Shown: positions 26,901 to 36,492 of the stretch, in pieces
Layout of the letters: each line of letters starts with the position of its first letter
Numbering within the stretch: position 1 is the first letter of the stretch
Assembly: GCA_002709385.1 (NCBI GenBank)
Contig: PAQS01000016.1
Location: forward strand, 61,621 to 125,620
Direction of reading: 5' to 3'
Origin: Waddliaceae bacterium
GTDB taxonomy: Bacteria; Chlamydiota; Chlamydiia; Chlamydiales; GCA-2709385
DNA length: 64,000 nt
Notes under the pieces: generated by a model
Told to the model about the DNA's origin: nothing
The model's input: the letters and a program-made list of their open reading frames with translations, nothing else
Database searches by the model: none
Translations under genes and position numbers: made by a program

Positions 26901-29900
26901 TTTTTTAGTAGCGCTAATGTTTCAACAATAGGTGATTTGGTTTTTGAAGATATCAATGGAAATGGGATACAAGAGATTGGTCCTGGATTAGAACCCGGAA
27001 TTGATGGCGTTACTGTAAATCTCTTGAACAACTCCGGAACTTTACTTGAGTCAACGATTACCTCAGGTGGTGGTCTTTATTCATTTGCAAATATTCTTCC
27101 AAGTTCTCTAGCGGGCAACTATCTAATAGAATTTATTGCTCCTTCAGGAATGGAATTCACTTTAAAAGATGAAGGTGCTGATGATTCTGTTGACAGCGAC
27201 CCTGATAGAGTAACTGGTCGCACTGACCCAATCACACTTGCCGCAAATACAATAAATAATACGATCGATGCGGGACTATATTTCCCAGCTTCTGTCAGTG
27301 GGGTTGCCTGGGATGATTTAGATACAGATGGTATTCGAGATCCTGGTGAACCTTTATTAGCAAATGTTGAATTTGAACTGCACCATCCTACTTTAGGTTT
27401 GGTGGCTACTCAGCTGACAAATGCACTAGGAGAGTACTCATTTACAGGATTGATTCCAGCACAATACCAATTACGAATTGTTCATCCAGGAGGGTACCAA
27501 CGGGCTTTTATTAATGAAGGTGGAGATGACACTGTTGATAGTGACTTTATTCGTCGACCTTACGTATTTTTTTCAGGATCATTTGCCTCTGCTTCTGGAG
27601 ATAATGATCAAGCCGATATCGGATATGTAGCAGATACAAACCCTCTTTTAGGTACTTTAGATGTACGTGTATGGCGTGATCTAGATGGTGATGGAATACA
27701 AGACGCTAACGAGCCAGGGATTGATGGTGTACGAATCGGTGTGACCGATGATAACCTTATTCTGGGCGATATTTATCAGTTATTTCAAGGAGTTACCGAT
27801 AGTAACGGGGATCTGAATTTCCCAACAATGCTAACTAGAGCTGGTCTAAATTTCGAACTCAGAACAGAAAATATTCCAGAAGGTCACACAATCACGCTCT
27901 ATCAACAAGGTGGAAACTCTTTATTAGATAGTGATGGTGTTTTTGAATCTGGTACTGTTGACCAATTTGGTAATGAAGATAAAGCTGCCATTATAGGATT
28001 TACAATTCCTGTAAGCGGAAATAGAGACGGAACAGACTTTGGTTTCTTTTTTGAAGATCCAACAGAGACTGGTTCTATTAACGGTTCTGTCTGGGATGAC
28101 ATTGATGGGGATGGGATTCGAGATGCTGGTGAAAATGGAATTTCTGGGGTTCAAGTCACTTTATTTGGAGACCCTGATGGAGCATCTTCAACTTTAGAGG
28201 CTCTTCGTATTGAAACTACAGATGCTCTCGGGAATTACTCTTTTTCTAATATCATTGGAACAGATACAGGACCATATGAAGCCTACTACGTTTCTTATGG
28301 AAATGGTACTCCACTCGTTCCAGATAGAGTTGTATCTCCAAAAGATGCGGGTGGAAATGATGCATTCGACAGTGATTTCTCTCAAACAAGTCCTTTTAAC
28401 ACAGACCCCATTATCCTTATTGCTAACTCTACCATTTCTAATATCGATTTGGGCTTAGTTGATGAAACGTCTTCTTCAATTTCTAATTTTGTTTGGCATG
28501 ATTTGAATGCAAATGGAATTCAAGATGGAGGTGGAGAAGTTGGAATTGATGGTGTCACCGTAAATCTCTTAAATAGTAGTGGCGGTCTTTTACAAACGAC
28601 AACAACTGCAGGAGGCGGTTTTTACTCATTCACTGATCTTGCTGCTGGTGACTATATTGTCGAATTCGAAGCTCTTACTGGATATGAATATTCTCCACAA
28701 GATATTGGAGGAAATGATGCAATTGATTCTGATGCCAATCCATTAAACGGAAGAACTGCTATCATCAATTTATCATTAGCCGAAAATAATGATACTGTAG
28801 ATGCAGGGTTTTATCAAGAAACTGATATTGGTAATCCGGTCTCATTCCCTCCTAATAACCAAGCTTTTATTTGGAATGATGCAAATGGAGATGGCATTCA
28901 AGATGTTGGCGAAGTGGGCATCGATGGTGTCACAATTAATCTTTTAGATAGCGGAGGAGCTTTTCTACAAAGTACAGTAACAGCCAATGGCGGATACTAC
29001 TTTTTCTCTGATCTTACTCCAGATGACTATATCCTTGAAATTATTACTCCTATTGGATTTCTAATTTCTCCTGTTGATCAAGGAGGAAATGACAATGTCG
29101 ATAGTGATTTCAACCCTGTCACAGGACGGACCGCTATCTTCAGCTTAATCTCAGGTTCTCCTATTACGAATATTGATGGAGGTCTAACTCCTCTTGGATC
29201 CATCAGCAATTTTGTATGGCATGATTTAAATGCTAATGGAATTCAAGATGGATCGGAACCTGGAATTGATGGCGCTACAGTCAATCTTTTAGACAGTGGA
29301 GGCTCTTTGATTACTAGCACGACTACAGCTGGAGGTGGATTCTATATCTTTTCCAACTTAGCTGCTGGTGACTATATTATTGAGTTCATTACACCTGCTG
29401 GTGGATTTTTACGTAGTCCACAAAATGTTGGTGCAAATGACAGTATTGACTCCGATGCAGATTTAATTACTGGTAGAAGCCCTACTATTAATCTTGGAAT
29501 TGGTGAGAATAATGATACTGTCGATGCAGGATTCTATTTAAATGCAGAAATAGGAGATGCTAACCCTGCGGCTCCAAATCAAGCTTTTGTTTGGAATGAT
29601 CTAAATGGTGATGGTATCCAGAATGTTGGAGAACCAGGAATTGATAATGTCACAGTTAACCTCCTAGACGATCTCGGTAATCTTCTTGCAAGCACAATTA
29701 CTGCTTCAGGAGGTTTTTTCAATTTTGGATCTATCACTCCTGGAGACTACCGCATAGAAGTTCTTCTCCCCTCTCCCCTATTTACTTATTCTCCACAAGA
29801 CCAAGGAGCAAGTGAAGAATTTGATAGCGATGTAGATGGAACTGGGCTAACAGCTATTTTTAGTATTGCATCTAACCAACAAATCACAAATATTGATGCG

Positions 29901-32900
29901 GGTTTAACTGCCTTGAGCAGTATTAGCAACTTTGTATGGGAAGACATAAATGGTAATGGGCTACAAGACCTTCTTGAACCTGGTATTGACGGAGTTACTG
30001 TAAACTTACTTGATGGATTAGGTGCTCTAATTACTACAACAACAACTTCTGGAGGAGGATTTTATGAATTTAACAGTCTTTTATCTGGAAACTACATCGT
30101 AGAATTCATAGCACCAGTTGGTTTTACCTTTACTCCTCAAGATCAAGGAGTGAATGATGCTATAGATTCTGATGCAGATACGACAACAGGACGTACAGCT
30201 CTTATAGTACTAGGTGTAGGTGAAAATAATGACACAATTGATGCTGGGTTTTATCAAGAAGCTCAAATTGGTGATCCAAACCCTTTAAATGCCGCACAAG
30301 CTTTCGTTTGGGATGATTTAAATGGTAATGGAATACAAGACTCTGGGGAAATTGGCATCGATGGCATCACTGTAAATCTACTTGATGATCTAGGAGCTGT
30401 TATATCTACCACTACTACTGCAAACGGTGGCTACTACTTCTTCACTGGAATCGCTCCTGGAGACTACGAAATTGAGGTCATCGCTCCTGTAGGAAATGTA
30501 TTCTCTCCACAAAATATTGGTGGAGATGATGATGTTGATAGTGATGTAAATTCTTCTGGACGTTCAGGATTATTCTCTGTTCTATCTGCTGATTTCATTA
30601 CAGATCTAGACGCCGGGATGTATACTGAATCTACTATCGGTGATCCAAATTCTGCAAACGCCGCACAAGCATTCGTTTGGGATGATCTAAACGGTAATGG
30701 AATACAAGACTCTGGGGAAATTGGCATCGATGGTATCACTGTAAATCTACTCGATGATCTAGGAGCTATTCTTTCTACAACTACTACCGCAAATGGTGGC
30801 TACTATTTCTTCACTGGAATCGCTCCTGGAGACTACGAAATTGAGGTCATTGCACCTGCTGGAAATTTATTCTCTCCACAAAACGCTGGATCTGATACTG
30901 AACTAGATAGCGATGTGAATGCTGCTGGACGCTCTGGCCTTTTTACTGTTCAATCTGGTGACTTTATCACTGATATCGATGCCGGGATGTATACCGAATC
31001 TACTATCGGTGATCCAAATCCTGCGAACCCCGCACAAGCTTTCGTTTGGGATGATCTAAATGGTGATGGAATACAAGATTCTGGGGAACTTGGCATTGAT
31101 GGTATCACCGTAAATCTACTCGATGATCTAGGTGCTGTTCTTTCTACAACTACTACCGCAAACGGCGGATACTACTTCTTTACTGGTCTTGCTCCTGGAG
31201 ACTACGAAATCGAAGTCATCGCTCCTGCTGGAAGCGTATTCTCTCCACAAAATGTTGGACTAGATGACGAAGTAGACAGTGATGTAAACGCTGCTGGACG
31301 CACTGGAATCTTCACTATTCAATCTGGTGATATTATTACAGATCTAGACGCCGGAATGTATGCAACTACTAGCATAGGCGATCCAAATCCTGCGAATCCC
31401 GCACAAGCTTTTGTTTGGGATGATCTAAATGGCGATGGTATACAAGACTTAGGTGAAGCTGGTATTGACGGCATCACTATAAATCTACTCGATGATCTAG
31501 GAGCTGTTCTTTCTACAACTACTACCGCAAACGGCGGATATTACTTCTTCACAAATCTTGCTCCTGGAGATTACGAAATTGAAGTCATTGCACCTGCTGG
31601 AAACGTATTCTCTCCACAAAATGTTGGATCTGATGCTGAACTAGACAGCGATGTAAATGCTGCTGGACGTACAGGAATATTCACTATTCAGTCTGGTGAC
31701 TTTATCACGAATATCGACGCCGGAATGTATACCGAATCTACCATCGGTGATCCAAATCCTGCAAACGCAGCACAGGCTTTCGTTTGGGATGATCTAAATG
31801 GCAATGGTATACAAGACTCTGGTGAAGCTGGTATTGATGGCATCACGATCAATCTACTCGATGATTTCGGGGCTATCATATCTACGACTACCACTGCAAA
31901 CGGTGGCTACTACTTCTTCACTGGAATCGCTCCTGGAGATTACGAAATTGAAGTCATCGCTCCTTCTGGAAATATATTCTCTCCACAAAACGTTGGACTA
32001 GATGACGAAGTCGATAGTGATGTAAATGCTGCCGGACGCACAGGACTATTCACTGTTCAATCTGGTGACTTTATCACTGATATCGATGGAGGTCTTATTA
32101 CCCTGAGCAGTATAGGCGATTTTGTTTGGGAAGACCTCAATGGAAATGGTATTCAAGATCCCGGTGAGCCTGGTTTAAACGGAGTTACCGTTAATCTTTT
32201 TGATGGTTCAGGCAACCTTCTAAACTCAACTCTTACTGTAAGTGGAGGTTTCTATCATTTTGATAATTTATTACCAGGATCTTATGAAATAGAGTTTATT
32301 CTTCCTTCGAGCCACATTTTTACCTTTAATGACCTTGGATCTGACGATGCTAGTGATAGTGATGCCGACCAAAGCACAGGTCGAAGTGGTATCTTTAACT
32401 TAGCTCTTGGAGAAAATAATAATACTATTGATGCCGGAATGATTGATCGCAATCTATTAAGTAGAGTTGGTGATCGAGTTTGGAGAGATCTCAATAGAAA
32501 TGGCATCCAAGATCCTGGTGAGCCTGGGATCTCTAATGTTGTCATCAACCTCTACGATGATGAATCTAATTTGATCGATACAACAACAAGTGATACTAAT
32601 GGATTCTATGAATTTACTGAACTACTCCCTGATACTTATACAGTAGAGTTTATTTCTCCTGATGGATCTAATTTCACCTTAAAAGATGTCGGTCTTGACG
32701 ATACTATTGATAGTGATGTTGGAGAATCTAATGGAATAAGCGATCCATTTGCTTTAGCTATACAAGAACTCAAGGATGATATTGATGCAGGGCTTTTACC
32801 TCTTAATCATCCACCTGAAGATATCCTTATGGATAATGATACAATTGCTGAAAACATAGCTAATGGAAGTAAGGTTGCTAATTTAGATGCTGTTGACCCA

Positions 32901-33311
32901 GATCCTGCTGATACTCATACCTACAGTTTTGTACTGCCTAATAATACAACAAGTAATATTGACTCAGAAGGACGTTTTATTATTATTCAAGATGAAATTT
33001 TTGTTAACGACAACACTCTTATAGATTTTGACCAACAATCTTCTCATCAAGTGTTGATCCGAGTTACTGATCCTCACGGTGCTACATTTGATAAACTATT
33101 TACGATAAATCTTATCAATGAAAGTGATGTTCCGTCTTATGCTTTTGATACAAAAGAAGTTGGATTATCACCTCTTGGATACGATGCTCATGGATCTATA
33201 CGCCACTTAAATATACCTGATTATCATCCTAATTTAGTTACAAATTTTGTCGAAGATGTCATGCAGCAAGTGAAAGACTTTTTGAGTTTATTTAAGTGGA
33301 ACATCGATTAA
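24000..33311 (+). CDS. Giant repetitive surface protein (LEPRxLL-like, DUF4347, 22 SdrD-B repeats, cadherin-like)
   Basis: 3103 residues from ATG 24000; a further in-frame ATG at 23973 would add nine residues. The start FIPLEERIVLDAAAA resembles the LEPRxLL-type N-terminal signal seen in PVC and Shewanella surface proteins. A DUF4347-like domain follows (about 50-190). Then come 22 SdrD-type B repeats (motif VWxDxNGxGIQDxxExGIDGVTV, Ca2+-binding Asp-rich loops), and a cadherin-like domain near the end (NHPPEDILMDNDTIAEN). There is no LPxTG or membrane anchor. Likely secreted by a type I-like or other system and used in adhesion; inference. Repeats 16-20 are near-identical 369-bp units. Confidence 0.9.
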   Translation: MRFQFIPLEERIVLDAAAAIDIAGAADTDNNESDSSFDESSEFTDSAGVSSSEPEILLVASNHPELNSILSEVSDDVLVIYYDSTQSLSNIFQSIESDLGSTQASRIGFINYGASDSFYLTDSEELSFEALTFNNEMQDFWTNLGSLLSSDAQLLLLDTDIASSSNGIDTMNLLASYTNSDVDSSQDSNFSSSQSSEILSSNGEEVGAFAGETISNFVWNDANGNGIQDGGEAGIDGVTVRLYDSTATSLLQTTATAGGGFYSFFVTQGTYVVEFVAPSGFVHTFQNVGGNDNTDSDANRITGFTDQIVVGLNQVRTDVDAGFYSNTNLSSIGDRVFEDSAANGIYNGISTDVGIGGVTINLYSASGNLLDSAISSNAGSLSIRGTYSFTNLLASSIAGNYQLEFVTPSGGYFITPQNVGGDDSLDSDINTSTGRTDFINLAANTVDNTWDAGFYRLGTISGYIWNDADIDGIQDGSENGIAGVTVTITNNDDLSTTTTTTDSSGNYLFSNVQPNTGGYGLSVSLASNQQFTFFQQGGDPNLWSGLTRQPTHISESGIGFNFGSGSSPVVNAGLVFDNNPLLSTITSRIWRDLDGDGIQDPLDPDMDYTLLNYTDDNYFFYPGSLQTLAPNGEVLINNLLVTLPGLTHEIRNEFAGTKGSVSFGTARANGHSLTLFQQGSDPLLDSDAILESSDTALISINGLASGTDFDGYDFGYFFSDPTESGQINGRVFDDVDGDGIQDAGEGGISGVEILLLGRQDITNTIDLLRIETSDGSGNYSFTNIIGTDNGPYSQYYLSYGEGTPEVAGRAVSPKDATTDNLDSDFSITYPYRTDGFTLTSNTTINSIDLGLTTEIPVTISDRVWNDANGNGIQDGGEAGISGVTVNLRDFTGATILQSTTTNASGLYSFTDSPGAYVIEFVTPTGFVGTFQDVGASDTVDSDADRVTGFTDVFTLSNGQVRTDIDAGFFSSANVSTIGDLVFEDINGNGIQEIGPGLEPGIDGVTVNLLNNSGTLLESTITSGGGLYSFANILPSSLAGNYLIEFIAPSGMEFTLKDEGADDSVDSDPDRVTGRTDPITLAANTINNTIDAGLYFPASVSGVAWDDLDTDGIRDPGEPLLANVEFELHHPTLGLVATQLTNALGEYSFTGLIPAQYQLRIVHPGGYQRAFINEGGDDTVDSDFIRRPYVFFSGSFASASGDNDQADIGYVADTNPLLGTLDVRVWRDLDGDGIQDANEPGIDGVRIGVTDDNLILGDIYQLFQGVTDSNGDLNFPTMLTRAGLNFELRTENIPEGHTITLYQQGGNSLLDSDGVFESGTVDQFGNEDKAAIIGFTIPVSGNRDGTDFGFFFEDPTETGSINGSVWDDIDGDGIRDAGENGISGVQVTLFGDPDGASSTLEALRIETTDALGNYSFSNIIGTDTGPYEAYYVSYGNGTPLVPDRVVSPKDAGGNDAFDSDFSQTSPFNTDPIILIANSTISNIDLGLVDETSSSISNFVWHDLNANGIQDGGGEVGIDGVTVNLLNSSGGLLQTTTTAGGGFYSFTDLAAGDYIVEFEALTGYEYSPQDIGGNDAIDSDANPLNGRTAIINLSLAENNDTVDAGFYQETDIGNPVSFPPNNQAFIWNDANGDGIQDVGEVGIDGVTINLLDSGGAFLQSTVTANGGYYFFSDLTPDDYILEIITPIGFLISPVDQGGNDNVDSDFNPVTGRTAIFSLISGSPITNIDGGLTPLGSISNFVWHDLNANGIQDGSEPGIDGATVNLLDSGGSLITSTTTAGGGFYIFSNLAAGDYIIEFITPAGGFLRSPQNVGANDSIDSDADLITGRSPTINLGIGENNDTVDAGFYLNAEIGDANPAAPNQAFVWNDLNGDGIQNVGEPGIDNVTVNLLDDLGNLLASTITASGGFFNFGSITPGDYRIEVLLPSPLFTYSPQDQGASEEFDSDVDGTGLTAIFSIASNQQITNIDAGLTALSSISNFVWEDINGNGLQDLLEPGIDGVTVNLLDGLGALITTTTTSGGGFYEFNSLLSGNYIVEFIAPVGFTFTPQDQGVNDAIDSDADTTTGRTALIVLGVGENNDTIDAGFYQEAQIGDPNPLNAAQAFVWDDLNGNGIQDSGEIGIDGITVNLLDDLGAVISTTTTANGGYYFFTGIAPGDYEIEVIAPVGNVFSPQNIGGDDDVDSDVNSSGRSGLFSVLSADFITDLDAGMYTESTIGDPNSANAAQAFVWDDLNGNGIQDSGEIGIDGITVNLLDDLGAILSTTTTANGGYYFFTGIAPGDYEIEVIAPAGNLFSPQNAGSDTELDSDVNAAGRSGLFTVQSGDFITDIDAGMYTESTIGDPNPANPAQAFVWDDLNGDGIQDSGELGIDGITVNLLDDLGAVLSTTTTANGGYYFFTGLAPGDYEIEVIAPAGSVFSPQNVGLDDEVDSDVNAAGRTGIFTIQSGDIITDLDAGMYATTSIGDPNPANPAQAFVWDDLNGDGIQDLGEAGIDGITINLLDDLGAVLSTTTTANGGYYFFTNLAPGDYEIEVIAPAGNVFSPQNVGSDAELDSDVNAAGRTGIFTIQSGDFITNIDAGMYTESTIGDPNPANAAQAFVWDDLNGNGIQDSGEAGIDGITINLLDDFGAIISTTTTANGGYYFFTGIAPGDYEIEVIAPSGNIFSPQNVGLDDEVDSDVNAAGRTGLFTVQSGDFITDIDGGLITLSSIGDFVWEDLNGNGIQDPGEPGLNGVTVNLFDGSGNLLNSTLTVSGGFYHFDNLLPGSYEIEFILPSSHIFTFNDLGSDDASDSDADQSTGRSGIFNLALGENNNTIDAGMIDRNLLSRVGDRVWRDLNRNGIQDPGEPGISNVVINLYDDESNLIDTTTSDTNGFYEFTELLPDTYTVEFISPDGSNFTLKDVGLDDTIDSDVGESNGISDPFALAIQELKDDIDAGLLPLNHPPEDILMDNDTIAENIANGSKVANLDAVDPDPADTHTYSFVLPNNTTSNIDSEGRFIIIQDEIFVNDNTLIDFDQQSSHQVLIRVTDPHGATFDKLFTINLINESDVPSYAFDTKEVGLSPLGYDAHGSIRHLNIPDYHPNLVTNFVEDVMQQVKDFLSLFKWNID
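30291..32135 (+). repeat. Five near-identical 369-bp tandem repeats inside the surface-protein gene
   Basis: The unit start (GCCGCACAAG or variant) recurs at 30291, 30660, 31029, 31398 and 31767, each step exactly 369 bp (123 codons). The unit encodes AQAFVWDDLNG through STIGDPN. The last unit diverges at about 32090. In-frame gain or loss of units by recombination is expected. Confidence 0.95.
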
Positions 33312-33334
33312 CAACAAAGATCTAATTATTAAAA

Positions 33335-33373
33335 AGTAAGGCTTTACTATACATGGTATAGTAAAGCCTTACT
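33335..33373. terminator. Perfect 18-bp hairpin terminator between convergent genes
   Basis: 33335-33352 (AGTAAGGCTTTACTATAC) pairs perfectly with 33356-33373 around a 3-nt ATG loop, ending 5 bp before the stop of the response regulator on the minus strand. Serves both directions. Confidence 0.85.
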
Positions 33374-33378
33374 GTTAT

Positions 33379-33885
33379 TTATACCGCATTTAAAATTTCT
33401 TCAGGTGTCCATGGTTTCGCTATAAAGCCTACACAACCTACTTCTTCTGCTAAATCTCGCATTCTTTCCGAGGAATGTGCCGAAACAGCTATAATTGGTA
33501 CATTTTCCATTGTCGATACATGCTTAAGCATATGCGCTAATTCAAGTCCATTGGTCCCTGGTAAACCTATATCCATAAAGACGGCAAGAGGTGTATGTTT
33601 TTGGCAATACACCATAGCTTCAGTAGCATTTCTGACAACTGATGACTTTAAACCATTAAACGTAAGCAAGGATTGTAAGAGTTCACTATTGTTTTCATCA
33701 TCTTCTACAATAAGAAACTCTTTTACTGCATTTTCCTTTTTTTCTCCACGAGCGCTCAATCTTTCTGATAGTTTCATCAACCATTTGCTAGAGACTGAAT
33801 TAACAGGCAAAAACTCAATGCTTCTGGATTTCTCCTGAGCACTCAAAGATACACTGGATTCTGGGGTAAATATCGCATCATTCAT
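33379..33885 (-). CDS. Response regulator, single REC domain
   Basis: 168 residues. Residues about 55-168 form a receiver domain: acidic pair ED at 61-62 (IVEDDENN), phosphoacceptor D105 (FMDIGLPG) and conserved K (FIAKPW). The N-terminal 50 residues are polar and have no recognised domain. No output domain, so it acts by protein contact. It is transcribed away from the histidine-kinase cluster that begins 315 bp to the right, and probably belongs to the same circuit. Confidence 0.88.
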   Translation of the reverse strand: MNDAIFTPESSVSLSAQEKSRSIEFLPVNSVSSKWLMKLSERLSARGEKKENAVKEFLIVEDDENNSELLQSLLTFNGLKSSVVRNATEAMVYCQKHTPLAVFMDIGLPGTNGLELAHMLKHVSTMENVPIIAVSAHSSERMRDLAEEVGCVGFIAKPWTPEEILNAV

Positions 33886-34199
33886 AAGATTTCTCCCACA
33901 TCTATAATTTCATACTTGCGCCCTGTTCCGCACATTCAATGCCAAAAACCATACTATTTATTAGTAATCACTTAGAAAATGCATTCTGAAAATATTTCAC
34001 TTTTAATGTGGAAAATTACCTCGTATCTATAATTCAACAGAAACAGCTCTACTTTATAAACAATAGCTGGTGACAAAAATTCTTATTAAGAGTTATTTAT
34101 TTTTCAAATGCTTCTAACAAGTAAGTTATAAAAAACATAGATAAACCCCTTTAATTAACAAGAACTTCCTTTTTCTGGCATACCATTGAGGAAAAACTA

Positions 34200-35351
34200 A
34201 TGGATCCAACACAGCAAATATCCAATCATAAAAAATCCTTGTTTAATACTTCTAATAGCCTTAGCACACAATATCTAGAGCACCTTCCTTGTGGAGTCCT
34301 CTTAGTAGAAGCTGATGGAAATATTTCTTACAGTAATCCAAAAGCTACAGAAATTTTAGGATACGACAAAGAAGAGTTAGAGAATTTTTCTGTTGATCAG
34401 CTCGTTCCTAACCATATACGTTCTAAACACCAGTACTTACGTCAATCATACCTAAAGTCTCCTTCTGCTCGCCCTATGGGTCAAGGCATGTCATTATTTG
34501 CTAAGCGAAAAGACCAGAGCTTAGTCCCTGTAGAAATTGGTCTTGCATCTTTTCAAAAAGGAGAAAGCTCGATAACGATCTGCTGTATCAATGATATTTC
34601 TGAACGTAAAGACCTTGAAAATAAGCTACAAAGCTATATGGATGAACTTGAGCGGAGCAATAAAGAATTAGATGATTTTGCTTATACGGTATCTCATGAC
34701 TTAAAAGAACCTTTAAGAGGTATTTTAACATTAACGGAATTCCTTCGTGAAGATTACGCCGAAATATTGAACGAAAACGGTCTATCTTACCTGGATCGCA
34801 TCGATATGCAAGGTGCGCAAATGGGAGCTCTTATTGATACTGTATTGAATTATAGTCGGCTTGGACGTTTACAACTCAATCTTGAAGATGTGGAGTTGAC
34901 AGATGTAATCGAGCATATTGAAGCCCAAATAGATATAAAAAATAAAGATACTCATACAGGGAATATTGAATTTAATTTATCCCCTAAATTGCCCACTATT
35001 ATTGGTGATCGCGTTCTAATATATGAACTTTTCTCAAACTTGGTTAATAATGCAGTCAAACACAATAATTCTCTAAAAAAGACTGTAAGTATTTATTATG
35101 ATTTTGATCAAAGTGCATACGTAATAGAAGATAACGGTATCGGTATTCCTAAAAATTTACGCGAACAAGTATTTCAGCTTTTTTTCCGCATTGCTCCGAA
35201 AAAGAATAAATGTAATGGTTCTGGTAGTGGTATAGGAATGGCGATTGTCCAGAAAATCGTGGATAAGCATAAGGGCAAAATTTGGATTGACTCTGAGCTT
35301 GAGCAAGGCACAAAGATCTATCTTCAGCTAGTAACACAAAAAAGCGTATAA
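34200..35351 (+). CDS. PAS-domain histidine kinase
   Basis: 383 residues. A PAS domain (about 25-140; ILGYDKEELENFSVDQLVP is a typical PAS turn), a short coiled linker, a HisKA box with H166 (TVSHDLKEPLRGI), an N box (NLVNNAVKHN), and G boxes (EDNGIGIP and GSGSGIGMAIV). Fully equipped, without a membrane segment. The SHDLKEPLR box and helical linker resemble cyanobacterial and phytochrome-type kinases. First gene of a four-gene operon; the next begins 4 nt after its stop. Confidence 0.93.
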   Translation: MDPTQQISNHKKSLFNTSNSLSTQYLEHLPCGVLLVEADGNISYSNPKATEILGYDKEELENFSVDQLVPNHIRSKHQYLRQSYLKSPSARPMGQGMSLFAKRKDQSLVPVEIGLASFQKGESSITICCINDISERKDLENKLQSYMDELERSNKELDDFAYTVSHDLKEPLRGILTLTEFLREDYAEILNENGLSYLDRIDMQGAQMGALIDTVLNYSRLGRLQLNLEDVELTDVIEHIEAQIDIKNKDTHTGNIEFNLSPKLPTIIGDRVLIYELFSNLVNNAVKHNNSLKKTVSIYYDFDQSAYVIEDNGIGIPKNLREQVFQLFFRIAPKKNKCNGSGSGIGMAIVQKIVDKHKGKIWIDSELEQGTKIYLQLVTQKSV

Positions 35352-35355
35352 ACCT

Positions 35356-36492
35356 ATGTCTGAAATAAGTAATATATTTTTCCGTGCTTTTGATTCATCA
35401 GGTTTTCCTGCTCGTTGGTACTGTGGTACATGGTCATCAGCTTTAGGCTGGTTACATATTATTGCGGATAGCCTTATTTTCATTGCATATATGGCGATAC
35501 CCTTTATTTTACTTTATTTTATATGGCGCCGACCTAGCATTCCTTTTAACAAAATCATCATTCTTTTTGCTGCATTCATTATTTGCTGTGGTACAGGCCA
35601 TTTATTAGAAGCTGTTATCTTCTGGAATCCTATCTATCGATTTGCTGGAATCTGGAAATTTATTACAGCAATGGTTTCATTAGCGACAGTTGTAGCTTTA
35701 ATTCCGATTATCCCAAGAGCCCTCACTGTTCCAGAAATCTTTGCCTCTAATAGCAACTTAAAAGCTGCACTCAAATCTATTAACAATTTGCGCGAAGAAC
35801 AAGAGAACATAGCCTGTAATATTGCTCATTTTTTAAAAGAGCCTGTAAGAGCTTTAAACTACCGCCTTTCTACTATTTTATCAGAAAAAACTGAGCAGAT
35901 TCCTCAATCAATAAACAAAGATCTTGTTCAACTACGCAATCAAGGTGAAAAGCTTCATAAAATGATTGAGCAAATTGTTGTTCACACAAACATTATATCA
36001 ATGAATATTGAGCTACAGGCAACAAATATTACATCGCTTATCAAAGAAACCATTCAATCAATGACTCCTAAAAGTTGGGAGTATGAGCTAACTGTGTGTG
36101 ATACTGCACCTGAAACAATACTTGCTGATTCTAGATTGTTGACTATTGCAATTGAACACATTGTGAATTGGATGATGTTAAGCTCTCAATCTTTAGAGTT
36201 TCAGTTAGAAAGTATCTTGTTAGATCTTGGAAAAGAAGAACTCTCACAACGAGAAATTAAAGTTGTTTTCAATTTTGCTAAAGTATCTAAACTACTCAAT
36301 CAATTTCCAAATGTAGATCAAGTATTTTCATCAAAAGATACAGAACAGTCTCTCTCCATTGCAAATAGGATTTTCCATAGGCTTGGAGGAGGTGTTCGTT
36401 TTGCTCACGAGCCAAATAAGAATCGAGTTCAGCTCGTAGCTTTATTTAAGGATTGCACCTTAAACACGGTAACCAATGAGACTTTAGTATGA
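35356..36492 (+). CDS. Ethylene-receptor-like membrane sensor with degenerate kinase region
   Basis: 378 residues. Three transmembrane helices lie at about 35-57, 65-90 and 98-120. All seven residues known to bind copper/ethylene in plant ETR1 (D25, Y32, I35, P36, I62, C65, H69) are found here at a constant offset of 13: D38, Y45, I48, P49, I75, C78 and H82 (CCGTGH). A HisKA-like box follows with H158 (IAHFLKEPVRA), but I see no N or G boxes of an ATPase domain, so it is probably not an active kinase. Its 3' end overlaps the next gene by 4 bp. Confidence 0.85.
   Translation: MSEISNIFFRAFDSSGFPARWYCGTWSSALGWLHIIADSLIFIAYMAIPFILLYFIWRRPSIPFNKIIILFAAFIICCGTGHLLEAVIFWNPIYRFAGIWKFITAMVSLATVVALIPIIPRALTVPEIFASNSNLKAALKSINNLREEQENIACNIAHFLKEPVRALNYRLSTILSEKTEQIPQSINKDLVQLRNQGEKLHKMIEQIVVHTNIISMNIELQATNITSLIKETIQSMTPKSWEYELTVCDTAPETILADSRLLTIAIEHIVNWMMLSSQSLEFQLESILLDLGKEELSQREIKVVFNFAKVSKLLNQFPNVDQVFSSKDTEQSLSIANRIFHRLGGGVRFAHEPNKNRVQLVALFKDCTLNTVTNETLV

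Noticed and set aside
27902-28154. Minus-strand frames within the surface-protein gene
   Set aside because: They follow repeat codon composition, have no ribosome sites and overlap a well-supported gene entirely.
30291-32135. Repeat array resembling a CRISPR
   Set aside because: Units are 369 bp, coding and in frame, with no spacer/repeat alternation. It is a protein repeat.
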